The notes under the pieces were generated by a model. That model saw only the letters and a program-made list of their open reading frames with translations, had not been told where the DNA came from and did no database searches. 64,000 bases of DNA from Fulvia fulva (taxonomy: Eukaryota; Ascomycota; Dothideomycetes; Mycosphaerellales; Mycosphaerellaceae). Each line of letters opens with the position of its first letter. The first letter of the stretch is position 1. The position numbers and the translations under genes were made by a program. The stretch covers positions 4,898,001-4,962,000 of the forward strand of contig NC_063017.1 in NCBI RefSeq assembly GCF_020509005.1. Reading direction: 5' to 3'. Below, one piece after another: positions 1-11,598 of this stretch.

Positions 1-558
1 CGTAAGTTCGAACGAGGTGAAAGGGCCGTTGGAACCTTGTGGATGCTGGACCTCGCGGACTTCGCCGGCTTGGAGGAACTCGGTCGTGGAGATGAGGTGG
101 CCGTTGCTCAGGGTGACGAGGATGGAGTTGTCTTTCTCGGATGGTGGAGGGGGTGCGACGCTTTTGACGAAGTTGGGGTCGCAGGTGATTTTGCTGATTT
201 GAGAAGCGCCGTCGCGGAAAGTCCAGGTTCCTGCGTCGCCGTCGGCGATGGTGGTGTCGACGTTTGCGCCGCGCACGATGACGATGGGGTTGTGGTGGGT
301 GTCGAGGATTTGGCAGCGGAGGGTCTGGTTCTTGATGTCGTCGCCGAGGGTGAGGGTTACTTTGTCGAAGGGGCCGGAGGTGCCGATTGGGGGTTTGGAT
401 TGTGGGAGCTGGGCTTCTTCGAATGCGGTTTGGGTGGCGAGGCTGCTGGCTGCGAGGGTGACGCGGATGGAGGTGTCTTGGACGGCGGTGTTGAGTTGGG
501 GGAGGGCGAGGGCGCTGGTGGCGGCGAGCGCGGAGAGGAGGATGGTTGGGTATTGCAT
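1..558 (-). CDS. Secreted protein of unknown function (C-terminus cut by window edge)
   Basis: An open minus-strand frame starts at an ATG at 558 and stays open for 186 codons to base 1, so the C-terminus lies outside the window. Residues 1-19 (MQYPTILLSALAATSALA then LPQ) form a classic signal peptide with a small-residue cleavage site, so the product is probably secreted. The mature part has few cysteines and is rich in Ser, Thr and Pro. It contains the phrases GPFDKVTLTLGDD and GSNGPFTSFEL, which may be two related beta-strand units. I do not recognise the family. The plus-strand frames over this stretch are shadows created by its strongly GC-biased third positions. The protein could equally be a wall-associated protein or an effector; nothing seen here decides. 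Confidence 0.7.
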   Translation of the reverse strand, partial: MQYPTILLSALAATSALALPQLNTAVQDTSIRVTLAASSLATQTAFEEAQLPQSKPPIGTSGPFDKVTLTLGDDIKNQTLRCQILDTHHNPIVIVRGANVDTTIADGDAGTWTFRDGASQISKITCDPNFVKSVAPPPPSEKDNSILVTLSNGHLISTTEFLQAGEVREVQHPQGSNGPFTSFELT

Positions 559-1785
559 TTTTGTTGGGTTTGAGGTGGTTGTACGGCTTGTTGGTGAGCT
601 TTGGAATGAAGGACTGGATACAAAGGAAATACAAAGGAGATAAGGAAATAGAGGTTGGTTTGGTTGGTGGTTTGGGTGGTAAGTTGTTGTTGCTTGGTGG
701 TGAGAGGTTGAGCTTGAGGTGCAACAGTGGCTCTTATATCGATCTGAGGTAGTACAATTCTCAACCAGAGCACGTACCTTGCTGCTGCATATTCCACACC
801 TACTTGCCCCGCCATCACACTCTTCGTGTGGGCACTGTTGTGCCAATCCTAAGATAGGATCATCGCAAAGACGGCCTGCGGTACGAAGCTCGCGTTACCT
901 CGCCACCAACATGTTGCCAAGCTCGCTGTCTGGGCATCTTATGTCTTGGTATGCATAGGAAGCTGCTGGAGCCAATCGTTCGAGAGAATGAATGCGAAGG
1001 ATCGAATCCGGAGCCAGCTGAGCCTACGGAGGGCTATGTTTCGAAGCGCGCCACGTGCATGCACGTTATATGTGTCAGCATCAAGAATAGTCGTTGGAGA
1101 TTTACAATCTTCTCCACGTTGCTGTGTGTAACTCGAGGAAGATCACTAACCATAATGCCAAATTTCCGCTGATGGTACATCATGGTCCAGACTGGGCTGC
1201 CGGAACGACCAGAGCCCTGTATTCCCGCGAGCGAATAAGACTTATGGATGCCTTTCGTATGGAACTCACCGACGAACTGAGATGTCTTCACATCGAAGGT
1301 GTGAGACAGCCAAGAGTATCGCGGACGTGCCTTATCCTGCCTCCAGTAATCGTCGCATGCCAGACACTGCAGTAGCATGTTTTGCATAGCCTGGCTTATA
1401 TTATCGTCGCTTCAGCCACATGATTTTGAGGCTAGAGCTCGTCGCTGGTCATTGATGCCTAGACCGCCACGTCGCACAACATCTTGCACGTCAGATCCCG
1501 CCGTGTAGATGTATGTTCCGACTTGGAATCTGACAGGAGCATCTCCATGTGGTCCGGAGTGTTGAGCACCGGATCCGGTAGGAGACTGGTGAAAGTTGGC
1601 TTAGCAAGCCACTGGTAGTCCCTGTCCAGCTGTAAGTATTCCAATGAACGGTCTGTTAGACGCAGATGAGCGTCGCGACATGAAACGCAATTTGATAAAG
1701 TCGCTAATACGCTTGTAATGACATCTATTCGTGGTCGCAAATGCAAACGCCAGTGGGTATCTCGTCAAACTTTTGGCTCGAGGCC
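559..1785. other. Intergenic region without a supportable gene
   Basis: This 1.2 kb stretch separates the 5' end of the secreted-protein gene from the 3' end of the zinc-finger gene. Short frames occur on both strands but none has a recognisable domain, plausible introns or a good start context. The part next to 558 should hold the promoter of the secreted-protein gene. Confidence 0.5.
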
Positions 1786-2074
1786 TTACTTGGCCACACC
1801 GTCGTCGCCGTTGAAACAGTCGGTAAAGGCCTTGTTGTGCTTGTTTGAAGCGTGCTCGCCCAGCATCTTCTGGCTGGTGGTGCTCTGGAAGTCCTGGAAG
1901 CAGGTCTTGCATTTGATGGACTTGGCGGCGAGGTTCTACACCCGTCAGTCTTCTTCACTCCACAGTCTGTCGTCGTGATGAGTTGAAAGTGCGTACAGAT
2001 TTCAGCTGGCTCTTGGCCTCCTTGGGTCCCTTTTCCTTCGCGCGATCGCGCTTTTGCTGTGCTCTGTTGGCCAT
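1786..2074 (-). CDS. Small zf-met2/4F5-type zinc-finger protein
   Basis: Two exons on the minus strand, 2074-1997 and 1935-1786, encode 75 residues. The N-terminus (MANRAQQKRDRAKEKGP) is a lysine- and arginine-rich segment like that of SERF/4F5 proteins. Exon 2 carries a C2H2-like finger (C35, C38, H54, H59) followed by a short acidic tail ending GVAK. This layout is that of the At2g23090-like zinc-binding family found across eukaryotes; its function is poorly defined and may involve nucleic acid binding. The 61-nt intron has donor GTACGC and acceptor TGTAG and is phase 0, joining SQLKS to NLAAKSIKC exactly where the family consensus continues. The frame would stop soon after the donor without splicing. 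It is divergent to the Rad9-like gene, about 400 bp away. Confidence 0.85.
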
Positions 2075-2472
2075 GTCAGTGCTGACACTTTGATGGAGGA
2101 CCCACAATTGCCTACTTGGCTCCGTTGCCCATCTCGTCTGTCGCTGTTTGTGCGTCTGTCGCTGTTTCTGCGTCTGTCGGTGTATGATGAAGATGGCGGT
2201 TCTATGCGCAGCTCCAGGAAGAGATGTCGGCGTGTGTGAGAAACTGTTCGCACGCTTATGTTGAGAAAGTCTAGACAATGTGTCGCTAGCAAGATCCTTG
2301 CCGACATGTCACGGACCTGCTCTCACACGTGACTGCGCCTCGATCCGCGACATACCTCCGGAGGTATACGCGAAAGTCCAATCAACGCGCGCCCCGCGTC
2401 TCCGTCTCCAACTTCTCGACTTTCGCCAAATGCGACACATGACATTCGACATTGCGGAGCTGCAGGGGAGTC
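2075..2472. promoter_or_regulatory. Divergent promoter region between zf-met2 and Rad9-like genes
   Basis: The 398 bp lie between two opposed start codons (2074 minus, 2473 plus), so both promoters must be here. Around 2135-2185 the plus strand has a pyrimidine-rich repeat of CGTCTGTCGCTGTTT-like units (CTGTC/CTGTT). No TATA box is evident. No further element can be supported. Confidence 0.4.
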
Positions 2473-5400
2473 ATGGCGTCGGTGGAGACGGACAGCAGCA
2501 TGGGCAGCGTGCCGCAGTCGGTGCTGCTGCAGGCCAAGAAGGATCTGGACGAGGTGAGTGGCAGTCTTCATATACCATGATTTCCATCCCTTGTCTGTGC
2601 AACATTGAACGCGGCGGGAGTTGACGCAATGCCATCCTAGGACGCCGAACCTTACAACGCGCCGCAGTTCCAGCACCTCGAGTCTGGGGAGACACACGAG
2701 CGGTATATCACCGAGCAGGCGGCGTCAAACCTCAATGCGATCGACGACGTGCCTGAGAGCGGCGCGCCTGCGACAGTACAAGAGTCGGCAGATGTGGATG
2801 GCGAGTCCAACGTCCCCGAGTCTGGCGAGCCATCATTGCAGACCCCAGAGTCTATGAAGAAGAGGCGCATACCGCGATTGTCACCCTCAAAGAGTGCACC
2901 CACAGCCGAGATGGAGGCTATGATACAATCGAGTCCGTCGCAGGACGCCTTCGTGCAGCTGACCAAAGCCAAGTCCTTCCATGGAGGTATGGCACCAGAG
3001 GATACACAGCCATTCGACTCCCAGCTGTACACGGAGTCAATGGTCGCGCGATCGAACATATCACATCACGCCACGCCGCAGAAGCCTCCAGTGCCTATCG
3101 CCGCGACGCCGAAGACCCACGAGACACTGCTGGACACGTCGCCAAATACCTACAACACTATTGGCTCCGTCATCAGTAAGACGCAACACACGCTACAAGA
3201 GGGTCAGACAGGCTATGTCGATCTGCAGTGGAACACCCAGCAGCAGTCGCCTGTCACGTCCACCCAGGATTTCGAGGAACTGTTGGAATCACAAAACCCC
3301 GAGACACAAATCGAGGCACCGGCAAGACCGACAATGCCTGAAACGCCCGCGCTTGCGGGGCAGAAGCGCAAGGCTGAGGACGAGATACCTACATCAGCCA
3401 TCACACTGAAGAAGACACCGCACTATTCGCAGGCTTTTGGGTTCAGTGCCTCGAAGCCGCCGATGATGACAAACACTCAGCTGTTCCAGGATCAATCGTC
3501 GCCATTACCAGATGGTCCACGTTCAGATCCGATAGCCTCGCGACCGTCGCCCACATCGAACGAGCTTAACCTAACCTCCTCGCCCGCTCGACAATTTGTT
3601 TCATCACCCGCTCTACTCAAAGAGACTAGGCCGCGATCAGCTCCAGGTGAGCCGAGAGATACTTACACAAGCATGAAAGAGTCTCAAGAGCGGCGGAGAT
3701 TGAAGATGGAAGCTCGTAGACAAGCGCAGCGGGAGGCACGAGGAGAAACCCTCTCAGACGATGACGAGTTTGAAGACTCTGAAGATCGTAGGCTGCACAT
3801 TAGGAATATGCGCCGAGCCTTCAGTGAGCAAGCCAAGCAAGATGCAGCGCGGCTGGGAACGTCATATCCAGCGCGATCACGACCCTCTCCCAGCAAGAAG
3901 CCCAATGCAATGATCGATCTGGTGACACCAGGAACAATTCAGCGAGGCAAGCGAATTAGCTTCGAGGATATATCAGATGACGAGCTCGCAGCTGAGGAGG
4001 ATGCGCCTGAGCCTGAGCCTGAGCCTGAGCCTGAAGAAGAGCAGCACGATGAGGGTCTGCCCGAGAGCCCTCGACACGATGAGGAGTTCGAGGAACACGC
4101 TGACGATGCCACCGAGAACGACGAGTACGATGAGCTTGGTCAAGCTGTGCTTAAGAGTCAGGGCAATGACCACGATGAGGAAGACGACCACCAGTCAATC
4201 GCAGAAAGTGAGGGCCTGAACCAGTCAGAACTGGAAGCCGAGCAAGCCATTACAGTGAACGATGGCAATGGTACCCAGCTTGGGAACAATGTGACAGAGG
4301 GCACTCAGCAGTCTACGATTGCAGATTCTCAACCTGCAGTCGAAGACAGACACAGTCAGGGCATCCGACAGATTGTCCAGTCCTCCACGTCATCATTCGT
4401 TCCTGGGTCCCATTACCATCAGGGCAAGACTAGCGAGGAGCAAGCGACAGCATCGTCACAACGCATGGCGCCACCAACAATACCCGCGTCCCAGGCTAAT
4501 GCTGAGCGACCATTTGATATTGTTCGAGTGCCTAGTAGTCCACCTAGGTTTACTGCTGATAGCACACTGTCCAACGGCACTGGCGAGGCGTCTGTACAGT
4601 ATCAGGAGTTGCGTGAGAAGTTTCAGAACGGATGCGAGTCGACAAACGAAGAGTCAACTGAGCAAGAAATCCCCGAAAGTGATCTGCCTGACGCTGAGCA
4701 AGAGAGACCTCGGACGGCCCTCGAGGAATCAGAAGACGAGGAGACTCAAGAGACTGGCAACGGTGCTCCTTATTCTACCGCCCGAACTCACGTCTCAGCT
4801 TCTGCACGCTCGCCTGCTGCGAAGAGCTCGGCCGCGCCATCCCCTGCGAAAGTGTTCGCAAGTCAACAGAGCAGGCGTACAGATGATTCACCTCGAAAGC
4901 GTGCTGGAGTACGCCGCTTTAGCTCAATGGCCACAGATGCTACCAGCGCAGTTGGCAGCTTCGACGCGATGGCTGATGTCGATGATGTCTTTGAGAAGGT
5001 CATGACCGACGAAGACCGCGCGGTCCTCAATGTGACTTCGGACCCACTGGAAGAACCGGCGAGGCAGTATAAGCGCCGTAAGATCGCACGAGAGCAACCT
5101 TTCGACCTTGTCTCTTCTGAGGCCGCTCCTCCGGTGCCCGTGGTCCCTGACACTGTGGAAGAGGAAGGTTCTCACCAGTCTGTCCCTCCTGATGTCACCG
5201 CTGAGGATGCCGAAGACGAGGATGAGCTCTCGCGTCCTGAGCCGACTCCGAAAGCCCTTCGAAACAGCCCCAGCAAAGCAAACGAGGCACCGGCTGTGCC
5301 GATAGTGACTGAGCTTAAAGCACAATCGTACAGCTCAGAGAGTATGCTCGCTCGTGAGAAAGCCGGCTCCGATGCTGTATCGCAACTTGTAAAGACCAGA

Positions 5401-7284
5401 CCAGTCATCGATTCGACTAAGAAGAAGACCTACGGTCGGGCGTCCAGACGGAAGTCGAGTAGGTCAGAGGTGGTCGCACCAAGCAGAACTTCTACCAGCA
5501 GCAAGCGAGCACCAGTCAAGAATTATGCCGAAGAAGACGACTCTGAACATGACGAGCTGGAACACGAACAGGTCCAAGAGGAAGAGACGAATGATGACGA
5601 GCAGGCAGTGCAAGCCGACATCACAACCATCGCCGAGAATGAAGGCGACGATTTCCACGACGCAGATCACTTTTCAGACGATCCGCTGCATAGCGAACAG
5701 CACGGCCAAGCAGAAGCTGGCGACAAGACTATAGTGGCGCCCAAGCGGATCTTTGCGTGGTTTAAAGGCAGCTACAACGGCTTCTATCCTGCGACGTGGC
5801 TTGGCGTGTCTCCAGATGGGACCACTTACAGCCTGAAATTTGACGACGAAACAGTGACGAGCATCGAGACTCAGCACGTCCGCAGTCTTGACATTCAGAT
5901 TGGCGAGACCGTCAGAGTAGACAAAGCTGGCCTTCGGAACAAGCAGTGGATCGTCACTGGATTCGGACCTGCACCTGCATCACGAGAGGAGCGTGCTTTG
6001 GTCACAGACATTTATGGAAACATCAGGGTCCAGGTGCAGGCCAAGGCAAGTCGCAACAGCATGTCAAAGGACGCTCCTGCGCCGTCTGATGATGCCGTCG
6101 AGACACATACGGTACTGATTAGTGAGCTGTACTTCAATATGTCGATGTGGGCGAACTTTAAGGGTCGAAACTTCGATCCGACCTTGGTCAAGACGAAAAA
6201 TAAGGCTGAGCAGCCGCAGGCACGCGCTAATACGCCTTCAACACGAGCGGGTACACCAAGTACGGACACCCCAGCTTCGAGGTCGCGGCGCCCTGTAGCA
6301 TCAGCCAAGGTCAGGACATCAACAAGCAGAACATCGCATCTACGTGAAGGCTCGGTGGCATCGTCGACCAGCGACATGCCCACTGCCATCTTCAGCAACA
6401 TGGCGTTCGCTGTCTCATACGTCTCGAACGATACCGAAAAGGGTAGCATCACACGTACGATCCGGCGCAATGGCGGTCTCGTGCTCGACGATGGCTTTGA
6501 GCAGTTATTTGAGCTTCCCACTATTGGTGAGGCAGCTTCGATTTCGCCTAAGAAGAAAACCCCGAAGAAAGGCATAGACCAAGACCAATCTGGGCTGCGT
6601 CTCAAGGATGAATACAAGGACATTGGCTTCGTGGCTGTCATTGCCGACAAGCACAGCAGACGAGCCAAGTACATGCAAGCTCTCGCACTGGGCTTGCCGA
6701 CTATATCTGGTCGCTGGATTGCACACTCGATGGATGCCTCGAAGAATGCAACTCTTGCCGAGGGCCAGCCTAATCCAGTTCCTTGGGATAGATACCTGCT
6801 TCCTGCAGGTGAAAGCAGCTATCTGGGTGGTGCGGTGCGATCACGCCCACTCGACACCTACGATGCCACCGAAGCTCGGGCGGGCAACATCATCCCAGCG
6901 CGATCGCTGTTGCTTAACGGAGACACTGTGCTTATTGTAGCACCGAAGAAAGGCAAGTCTGGCTGGGAGAAGCGCAAGACGTATGCCTTCCTGACTCTCG
7001 CCCTCGGCGCGGGTAAGGTCCAGCGTGTCAATGACCTGCAGGAGGCGAAGGCTGCCGTACAAGCCGATCCCGAAAGCACCATCTGGGTGTATGTGGACGG
7101 TGCCATTGCTGAAGCTGAGAGAGCGCTTTTTGGCGGTAAAGCAGCTTCCGGCAAGAAACGCAAGAGAGGCAGCGATGCTGCTGGGGGCGGGGAAAAGAAG
7201 CACTCCGTCACAAGCGGAAATGTGCGAATTGTGGATGACGAGTTCGTTGTCCAGAGTTTGATTCTGGGTGCTCTGATCGACTGA
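2473..7284 (+). CDS. DNA-damage checkpoint mediator, Rad9/Crb2/53BP1 type
   Basis: Two exons, 2473-2553 and 2641-7284, encode about 1574 residues. The intron has donor GTGAGT and acceptor CCTAG and is phase 0; the ATG context is TCATGG. The N-terminal two thirds is low-complexity, acidic and rich in SQ and TQ dipeptides, as expected for ATM/ATR-type kinase sites, and includes a GAGCCT-repeat PE tract (about 4003-4034). From about residue 1063 a Tudor domain begins (RIFAWFKGSYNGFYPATWLG), followed from about residue 1274 by tandem BRCT repeats (FSNMAFAVSYVS; W-containing GRWIAHSMD) to the C-terminus. Tudor plus tandem BRCT is the architecture of fungal Rad9/Crb2 and animal 53BP1, which read nucleosome marks at breaks and activate the effector kinase. 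The product should be nuclear. The unusual length is within the range known for filamentous fungi. Confidence 0.9.
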
Positions 7285-7496
7285 GCATACCCATTGCATT
7301 ACTACCACCTGCGCCCGAACGAGAAAGACTGAAGAGATTTGACGATGGCTTACGACGATTGATGAAATGCTCGATACCCACGCGCTGTGAGTTGATCGCT
7401 GCCGCGCTGCATCGCTTCACAGCATGCGCCTGTACTCTAGCTGTACAATGTAATGTATACAATAATCCCTGTACAACCGACCATCACTCCCGCTTC

Positions 7497-8321
7497 TCAT
7501 CTCAATCCCAATGGCTGCAAGACTCTTTCTCTTGCGACCTTGGCTGCCACCTCGCCGCCTCTCTGCATGGCCAATGCCCCTATCACGCTGTATATCGTAT
7601 GCGCGAGAACCGTCTCCACACCCGAACCTTCCAGATTATCGCTCTTCTTCGGCTTCCAGCGCACGACGCGATCGATGCCGTATTGATTTGCTAGTGATGC
7701 TAGCCGTGATGGATCGAGGACTTGCTGCTTCGCGAAGGGTGTTATGTTCTCTGGCTAAAGATCAGTCCATGCTTCCTCTCACAGCTCTTTTTGAAACGTG
7801 GACTTGTACTTACCGAGTCCCTCCAACGCCCGGTGTTTAAACACATCCTTCCCATTGACTTCCCTCATCCCCTCCGGCTGCGGCATACTCAGCAGGCCCA
7901 GGGAACACTGCAGATCTAGAATCCTCTTCCCCAAGAATGACAGCCGATCGTTGAAGCCTCTCCGCCCGTGATCGAAGGATTTGTGTGTGATGGCCAGCCA
8001 CTTCGTCTCCTCATCTAGCAGTTCAGAGCCTCGCTTCCTGGGCACCGCGGACCCGATGAAGGTATCGTAGGCGCTGTTGAGGTTCTCGAGCGAGTCGTTG
8101 ACGGTCCAGACGGGTTGGTTGGGTTCGGGGCGCAGGCGGATGGGCATGCGCATGGCGGGGGGCGTTTGTTGCCATCGGGGTGGGGTTTCGGAGGGTTCGT
8201 TGCGTGGTGCTGGAGTGGATGAGGTGGTGGTGAAGGTCCGAAACGCGGGTGGTTTGGAGGATTGGGTTCGGAGAGCGCGGGCACAGGTTGCGCAGATGTA
8301 GGAGGGTGTTGAGGGTTTCAT
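7497..8321 (-). CDS. MRPL15: Mitochondrial large-subunit ribosomal protein mL57 (RNase III fold)
   Basis: Two minus-strand exons, 8321-7814 and 7750-7497, give 253 residues. The intron has donor GTAAGT and acceptor GCCAG, phase 1. The N-terminus has an arginine/serine-rich presequence containing CATCARAL and FRTFTTTSS, typical of mitochondrial import. The body is an RNase III-like fold (DEETKWLAITHKSFDHGRRG; NDRLSFLGKRIL) in which the acidic catalytic set of true RNase III is not evident, as in yeast MrpL15/mL57, a structural protein of the mitoribosome. The C-terminal exon (VVRWKPKKSDN; GSGVETVLAHTIYSVIGALAMQRGG) continues the same fold. The gene is convergent with the Rad9-like gene (212 bp between stops) and divergent from RTT109. 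Confidence 0.85.
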
Positions 8322-8624
8322 GGTGGTGTGAGGGAGGTGTGAGGGAAGTGTTGTGGTATGGCATTGAGGTCGTTGGCGTGTCTGGGAGACTTTGCGGCGA
8401 AGCGGGCATGAGAGTCATGCCTGATTTCGTGCCTCACCGGAGTCATCTCCTTCGCTTGCATTTTAATTTATAGCGCGTCTTTCACCCGTCTTCCTTCCTT
8501 CACTTCCAACATATCTCTGCTATTCCATCTTGATCTCTTGCTCATTAGCTCTACCACAGTCGGACAACGCGTTGGATAGCGGCCCATTATCTTACAGCAT
8601 ATCATATACTTTCGAGCAGGCAGC
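8322..8624. promoter_or_regulatory. Divergent promoter between mL57 and RTT109 genes
   Basis: These 303 bp separate the start codons of two opposed genes. A pyrimidine-rich run (TCTTCCTTCCTTCACTTCC, about 8490-8508 on the plus strand) precedes the RTT109 start. Such CT tracts are common in fungal promoters. No specific operator is recognisable. Confidence 0.4.
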
Positions 8625-10274
8625 ATGACTCTCAAGGACGACCTCAAAGCTGCACTACCGACGGGATTCAATGCAAATGTTCGATATGTGAGGTCAAGAC
8701 CGAAAGCTTGCGAGCCTCTGTTCTCGGCCTTGCCAGGTCAACAAGCAGAGAAAACGCGCGTGGCTGGTCACTTTCTAGCTGTGAGCATAAGTCCGGACTC
8801 AGAGGCGACATCGACGACGAACGCCACAAGTCAGCAGCCACGAGATGTGATCAGCTTCGCCATCGAGGTATCGGTATACACTACCAAGCAGCTCACGACC
8901 ATATTCATCAGCAAGGTGGACTCTACAGCACACACTTCAAAGGTCAAGCCATCACCTGTCAAGACTACAGTCACAACTTTGCTGCAATATCTTGCCAACA
9001 AAGAACTGCGAAGACATCCCCGACGAAAGGTCGTGATCTCGCTGTTCGCTCGGGCGCAAGCGCAGTATCTATTTCCCGGGTCGGCTGATAGCAAGACAAA
9101 GCATGTCCTAGATGACAGGCAACTTATCAAGTGGTGGGCTCGTGTGTTGGACCCGATCATACCTCGTTCGGGAACGTCGACCGATGTCACTAACATTTGT
9201 ACCATCGCGAATGGTGTGACGAACGAAAATTCGTCAAACCAACCCGTAGAACCCGACGTTCGATACCAGGGCTATCTTACGGTGCCTGGGTTTGCGAAGA
9301 ACGAGCTCCGATCTTTCATGCCAACTCCAGCTACGACTTCGCCGGACACGACGCCACGATGGAAACCAGAGCACCCATTGATGGACCTTGCTCGCACCAG
9401 GGGCTTGCCCGAGCACGCACCACCAAGGTGTCTGCTACCACGATTCGAAGACGATCCGAAGGCAAGATACATGACCGATCTGGACGAGGAGATTGGCATC
9501 GCCCACGACGCAGAGGTTACGATCAGTCCTTCCAAGCGTAAGAGCGGCAGATGGAATTCTGTTCGTAGCCTCGATCAGTTCTGGGAAATGATGGCGTTTA
9601 GGCAGGAATGCTCGTCTGGTAGGGCAGTTGGCTTTCTATGGCTGGTCATCTCGCCCGAAGGAAGTGATGCGCATGGCTTGGGTGAAAGCCAAGGTGGTTC
9701 TCAGATGACCGATTTCAACAGCCAGGAGACAGTTTTCAGTCAAGAGTCTTTGCCACCCACGAATGATCTTCAGCCGACGTCAGATCCTTCAGTTCCGTTG
9801 TGCAGCAGTCCCAAGAAGAAGCGGCGCAAGCCACTGACGGGTCCCGTCATCCCAAGACAGCCACGATTGAAGAAGGCAGACTCGTCGACTTTGTCCCACG
9901 CCTCGGTCCAGGATGGTGAGGGTCTAGCCGTCTCGAAGGATGGCTACGACAAAGTGATCCACACTCTCCTTCAGCTGGACTTTGCTAACCTCGACATATC
10001 TGTGCAATCAACATCGAAGTGGGTAAAAGAGGTCATCGGCATTTCAGGGAGTGGCGATTTCTCGTTCCGTGTAGAAGGCACTGCGAATGCGACCACACTC
10101 GTGGGCGCCGGCCAGGGGAATGGGAATACCGTCAACGATCTTGGCGGCATGATCCGGAAGAAGAGGAAAGCCAACGATGTTGCACCAGCGGAGGCACAGC
10201 AGGAAGCGGTTCCTGCAGTCAATGTTCTGAGCACTAATATGGTGAGGAAGAAGCCAAAGGCTGCGGTGCCTTAG
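8625..10274 (+). CDS. RTT109: Histone H3-K56 acetyltransferase Rtt109
   Basis: A single uninterrupted frame of 549 residues starts at an ATG in a good context (GGCAGCATGACT). Diagnostic fungal Rtt109 blocks appear in order: FARAQAQYLFPGS and DDRQLIKWWARVLDP (about residues 142-190), GYLTVPGF and KNELRSFMP, CLLPRFEDDPKARY (about 270), SLDQFWEMMAFRQECSSGRAVGF (about 315), and a basic tail VRKKPKAAVP resembling the yeast C-terminus. Rtt109 acetylates newly made H3 at K56 with the chaperones Vps75 and Asf1, acting in nucleosome assembly behind the fork and in genome stability. The loop after the catalytic core (about residues 355-435) is low-complexity and unlike yeast. There is no intron. It lies 1.3 kb from the Rad9-like checkpoint gene. 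Confidence 0.93.
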   Translation: MTLKDDLKAALPTGFNANVRYVRSRPKACEPLFSALPGQQAEKTRVAGHFLAVSISPDSEATSTTNATSQQPRDVISFAIEVSVYTTKQLTTIFISKVDSTAHTSKVKPSPVKTTVTTLLQYLANKELRRHPRRKVVISLFARAQAQYLFPGSADSKTKHVLDDRQLIKWWARVLDPIIPRSGTSTDVTNICTIANGVTNENSSNQPVEPDVRYQGYLTVPGFAKNELRSFMPTPATTSPDTTPRWKPEHPLMDLARTRGLPEHAPPRCLLPRFEDDPKARYMTDLDEEIGIAHDAEVTISPSKRKSGRWNSVRSLDQFWEMMAFRQECSSGRAVGFLWLVISPEGSDAHGLGESQGGSQMTDFNSQETVFSQESLPPTNDLQPTSDPSVPLCSSPKKKRRKPLTGPVIPRQPRLKKADSSTLSHASVQDGEGLAVSKDGYDKVIHTLLQLDFANLDISVQSTSKWVKEVIGISGSGDFSFRVEGTANATTLVGAGQGNGNTVNDLGGMIRKKRKANDVAPAEAQQEAVPAVNVLSTNMVRKKPKAAVP

Positions 10275-10569
10275 GTATTCGGATCGCGTGTTGGTGCAGT
10301 CGGATCCAGTCTCGTGGGTACTGCAGACTCACCAAGCTCGAGCATGACATGCTGGCACGTGTCTGTATCCGCGCTTCCAGATCAATCGGCTTACGCAGCG
10401 CCACTGCCAGATGTGTCCCTGCACTCGAGGGTTCCAGAAGCTGCAGCGAACAAAGATGGGGCCGACAGAGTGCAGTCGCAACAATCATTATGGCAAAGAT
10501 AAAACAGACTTCCAGGATGTACGAATTGCAGTGGCATCCACAACGCTCAACCACACACACACAGACAGC

Positions 10570-11148
10570 ATGGCGGATCCTTTTGCTCACGTTCAGCTCC
10601 GAGAGACACCGACAGAAAGGCAGATGAATCTCGCTTGCACTTTTCGTCTCCTCACACAAGTAGTCGTCGGAAGCTGCTCGGCCTTCGCCGCGAACAGCAT
10701 CACCACTCTCGTCAATCAACGCCGAATCTTGCCAGCCGATCAACAGTCTCATGACACTATAAGGCCCGCTCCTATCGATATGCCCTTGGATGTGGCTATG
10801 GTCATCAGCGGCTTGACCTGCGTGATCTATACGCTGTTCAAGACATGGCCAACAGAATGCAAGACCATTCGACAGTGTTACACCAGGAACCTTCGCGCTC
10901 TTGCAGCTGCTGTCATCACTGAATACAATCTGGACTTGACGACGCAACTGGTCAAGGCACAGCACCTAGAGCTGGAACTGCCGATCTCGTCAGACTCACT
11001 CTCCTTGCTGAAATGTTGCCTCGTCATACTCTTGACTCAGGGGATATGCTTTTTGCTACTGATCATAAGGTTGATCAAGACTCATCGACTGTTGCTCGCT
11101 CACGCAGTGATCGATTTTCGTGGTCGGAAGATCGGAGGCGGGCTTTAG
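10570..11148 (+). CDS. Putative small membrane protein, function unknown
   Basis: The frame is open further upstream, but the ATG at 10570 (context CAGCATGG, start MADPFAHVQLRET) is the likeliest start and gives 192 residues. Hydrophobic stretches at about residues 24-45 (moderate), 73-95 (MPLDVAMVISGLTCVIYTLF) and 155-175 (SLLKCCLVILLTQGICFLLL) suggest two or three membrane segments, ending in a basic tail. I do not recognise the family. A minus-strand frame of 243 codons overlaps it, so which strand is coding is not certain; the hydrophobic periodicity favours the plus strand. Confidence 0.45.
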   Translation: MADPFAHVQLRETPTERQMNLACTFRLLTQVVVGSCSAFAANSITTLVNQRRILPADQQSHDTIRPAPIDMPLDVAMVISGLTCVIYTLFKTWPTECKTIRQCYTRNLRALAAAVITEYNLDLTTQLVKAQHLELELPISSDSLSLLKCCLVILLTQGICFLLLIIRLIKTHRLLLAHAVIDFRGRKIGGGL

Positions 11149-11598
11149 CTAGGAAGTGAGAGTGGACGTGATAGCTGTAGAGCTAGTGAAGAATATTGAA
11201 GTGAGGTCGCGGTCAAGGATATGGTAGCAAATGAAGTCATTTCGCTAAGTCGACCAGGATCATTCTCCCGCATTTCCAAACTTCATCCTTGCCAAGGACT
11301 TTGTGTCACATGCACGACCCTTTTTCATGGTGAGTGAATGCTGCATCCTGCAGAGCTCACATAAGCTTCCCCAATTCTCACCGCCACTTTCAAAGCTTCT
11401 ACAAGTCTCGCACAAAAGAGACCGCTCGCACACACCAATTCCGACCTTGCAGAGCTAAAACTTCGGTAACAAGGTGTCAGCCCACTAAAATCATGCAAGG
11501 GTCATATACTAACCCTGCAAACATAGCAACCAAACATCAACATCGAGCATACCGTATACAACACACATATAACCACGACCCCCGACACGCCACCTGCA
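11149..11598. other. Intergenic, no gene seen
   Basis: 450 bp between two small membrane-protein frames. The 3' part is C/A-rich leading into the ATG at 11599, as fungal 5' untranslated regions often are. Nothing else is supportable. Confidence 0.45.

Noticed and set aside
960..1020. GGATCGAATCC sequence resembling a tRNA T-arm
   Set aside because: No matching acceptor, D or anticodon stem could be drawn within 150 bp on either strand.
10234..10965. Minus-strand frame of 243 codons overlapping a small membrane-protein gene
   Set aside because: No hydrophobic periodicity or domain; the plus-strand frame has clear membrane segments. Not fully excluded.
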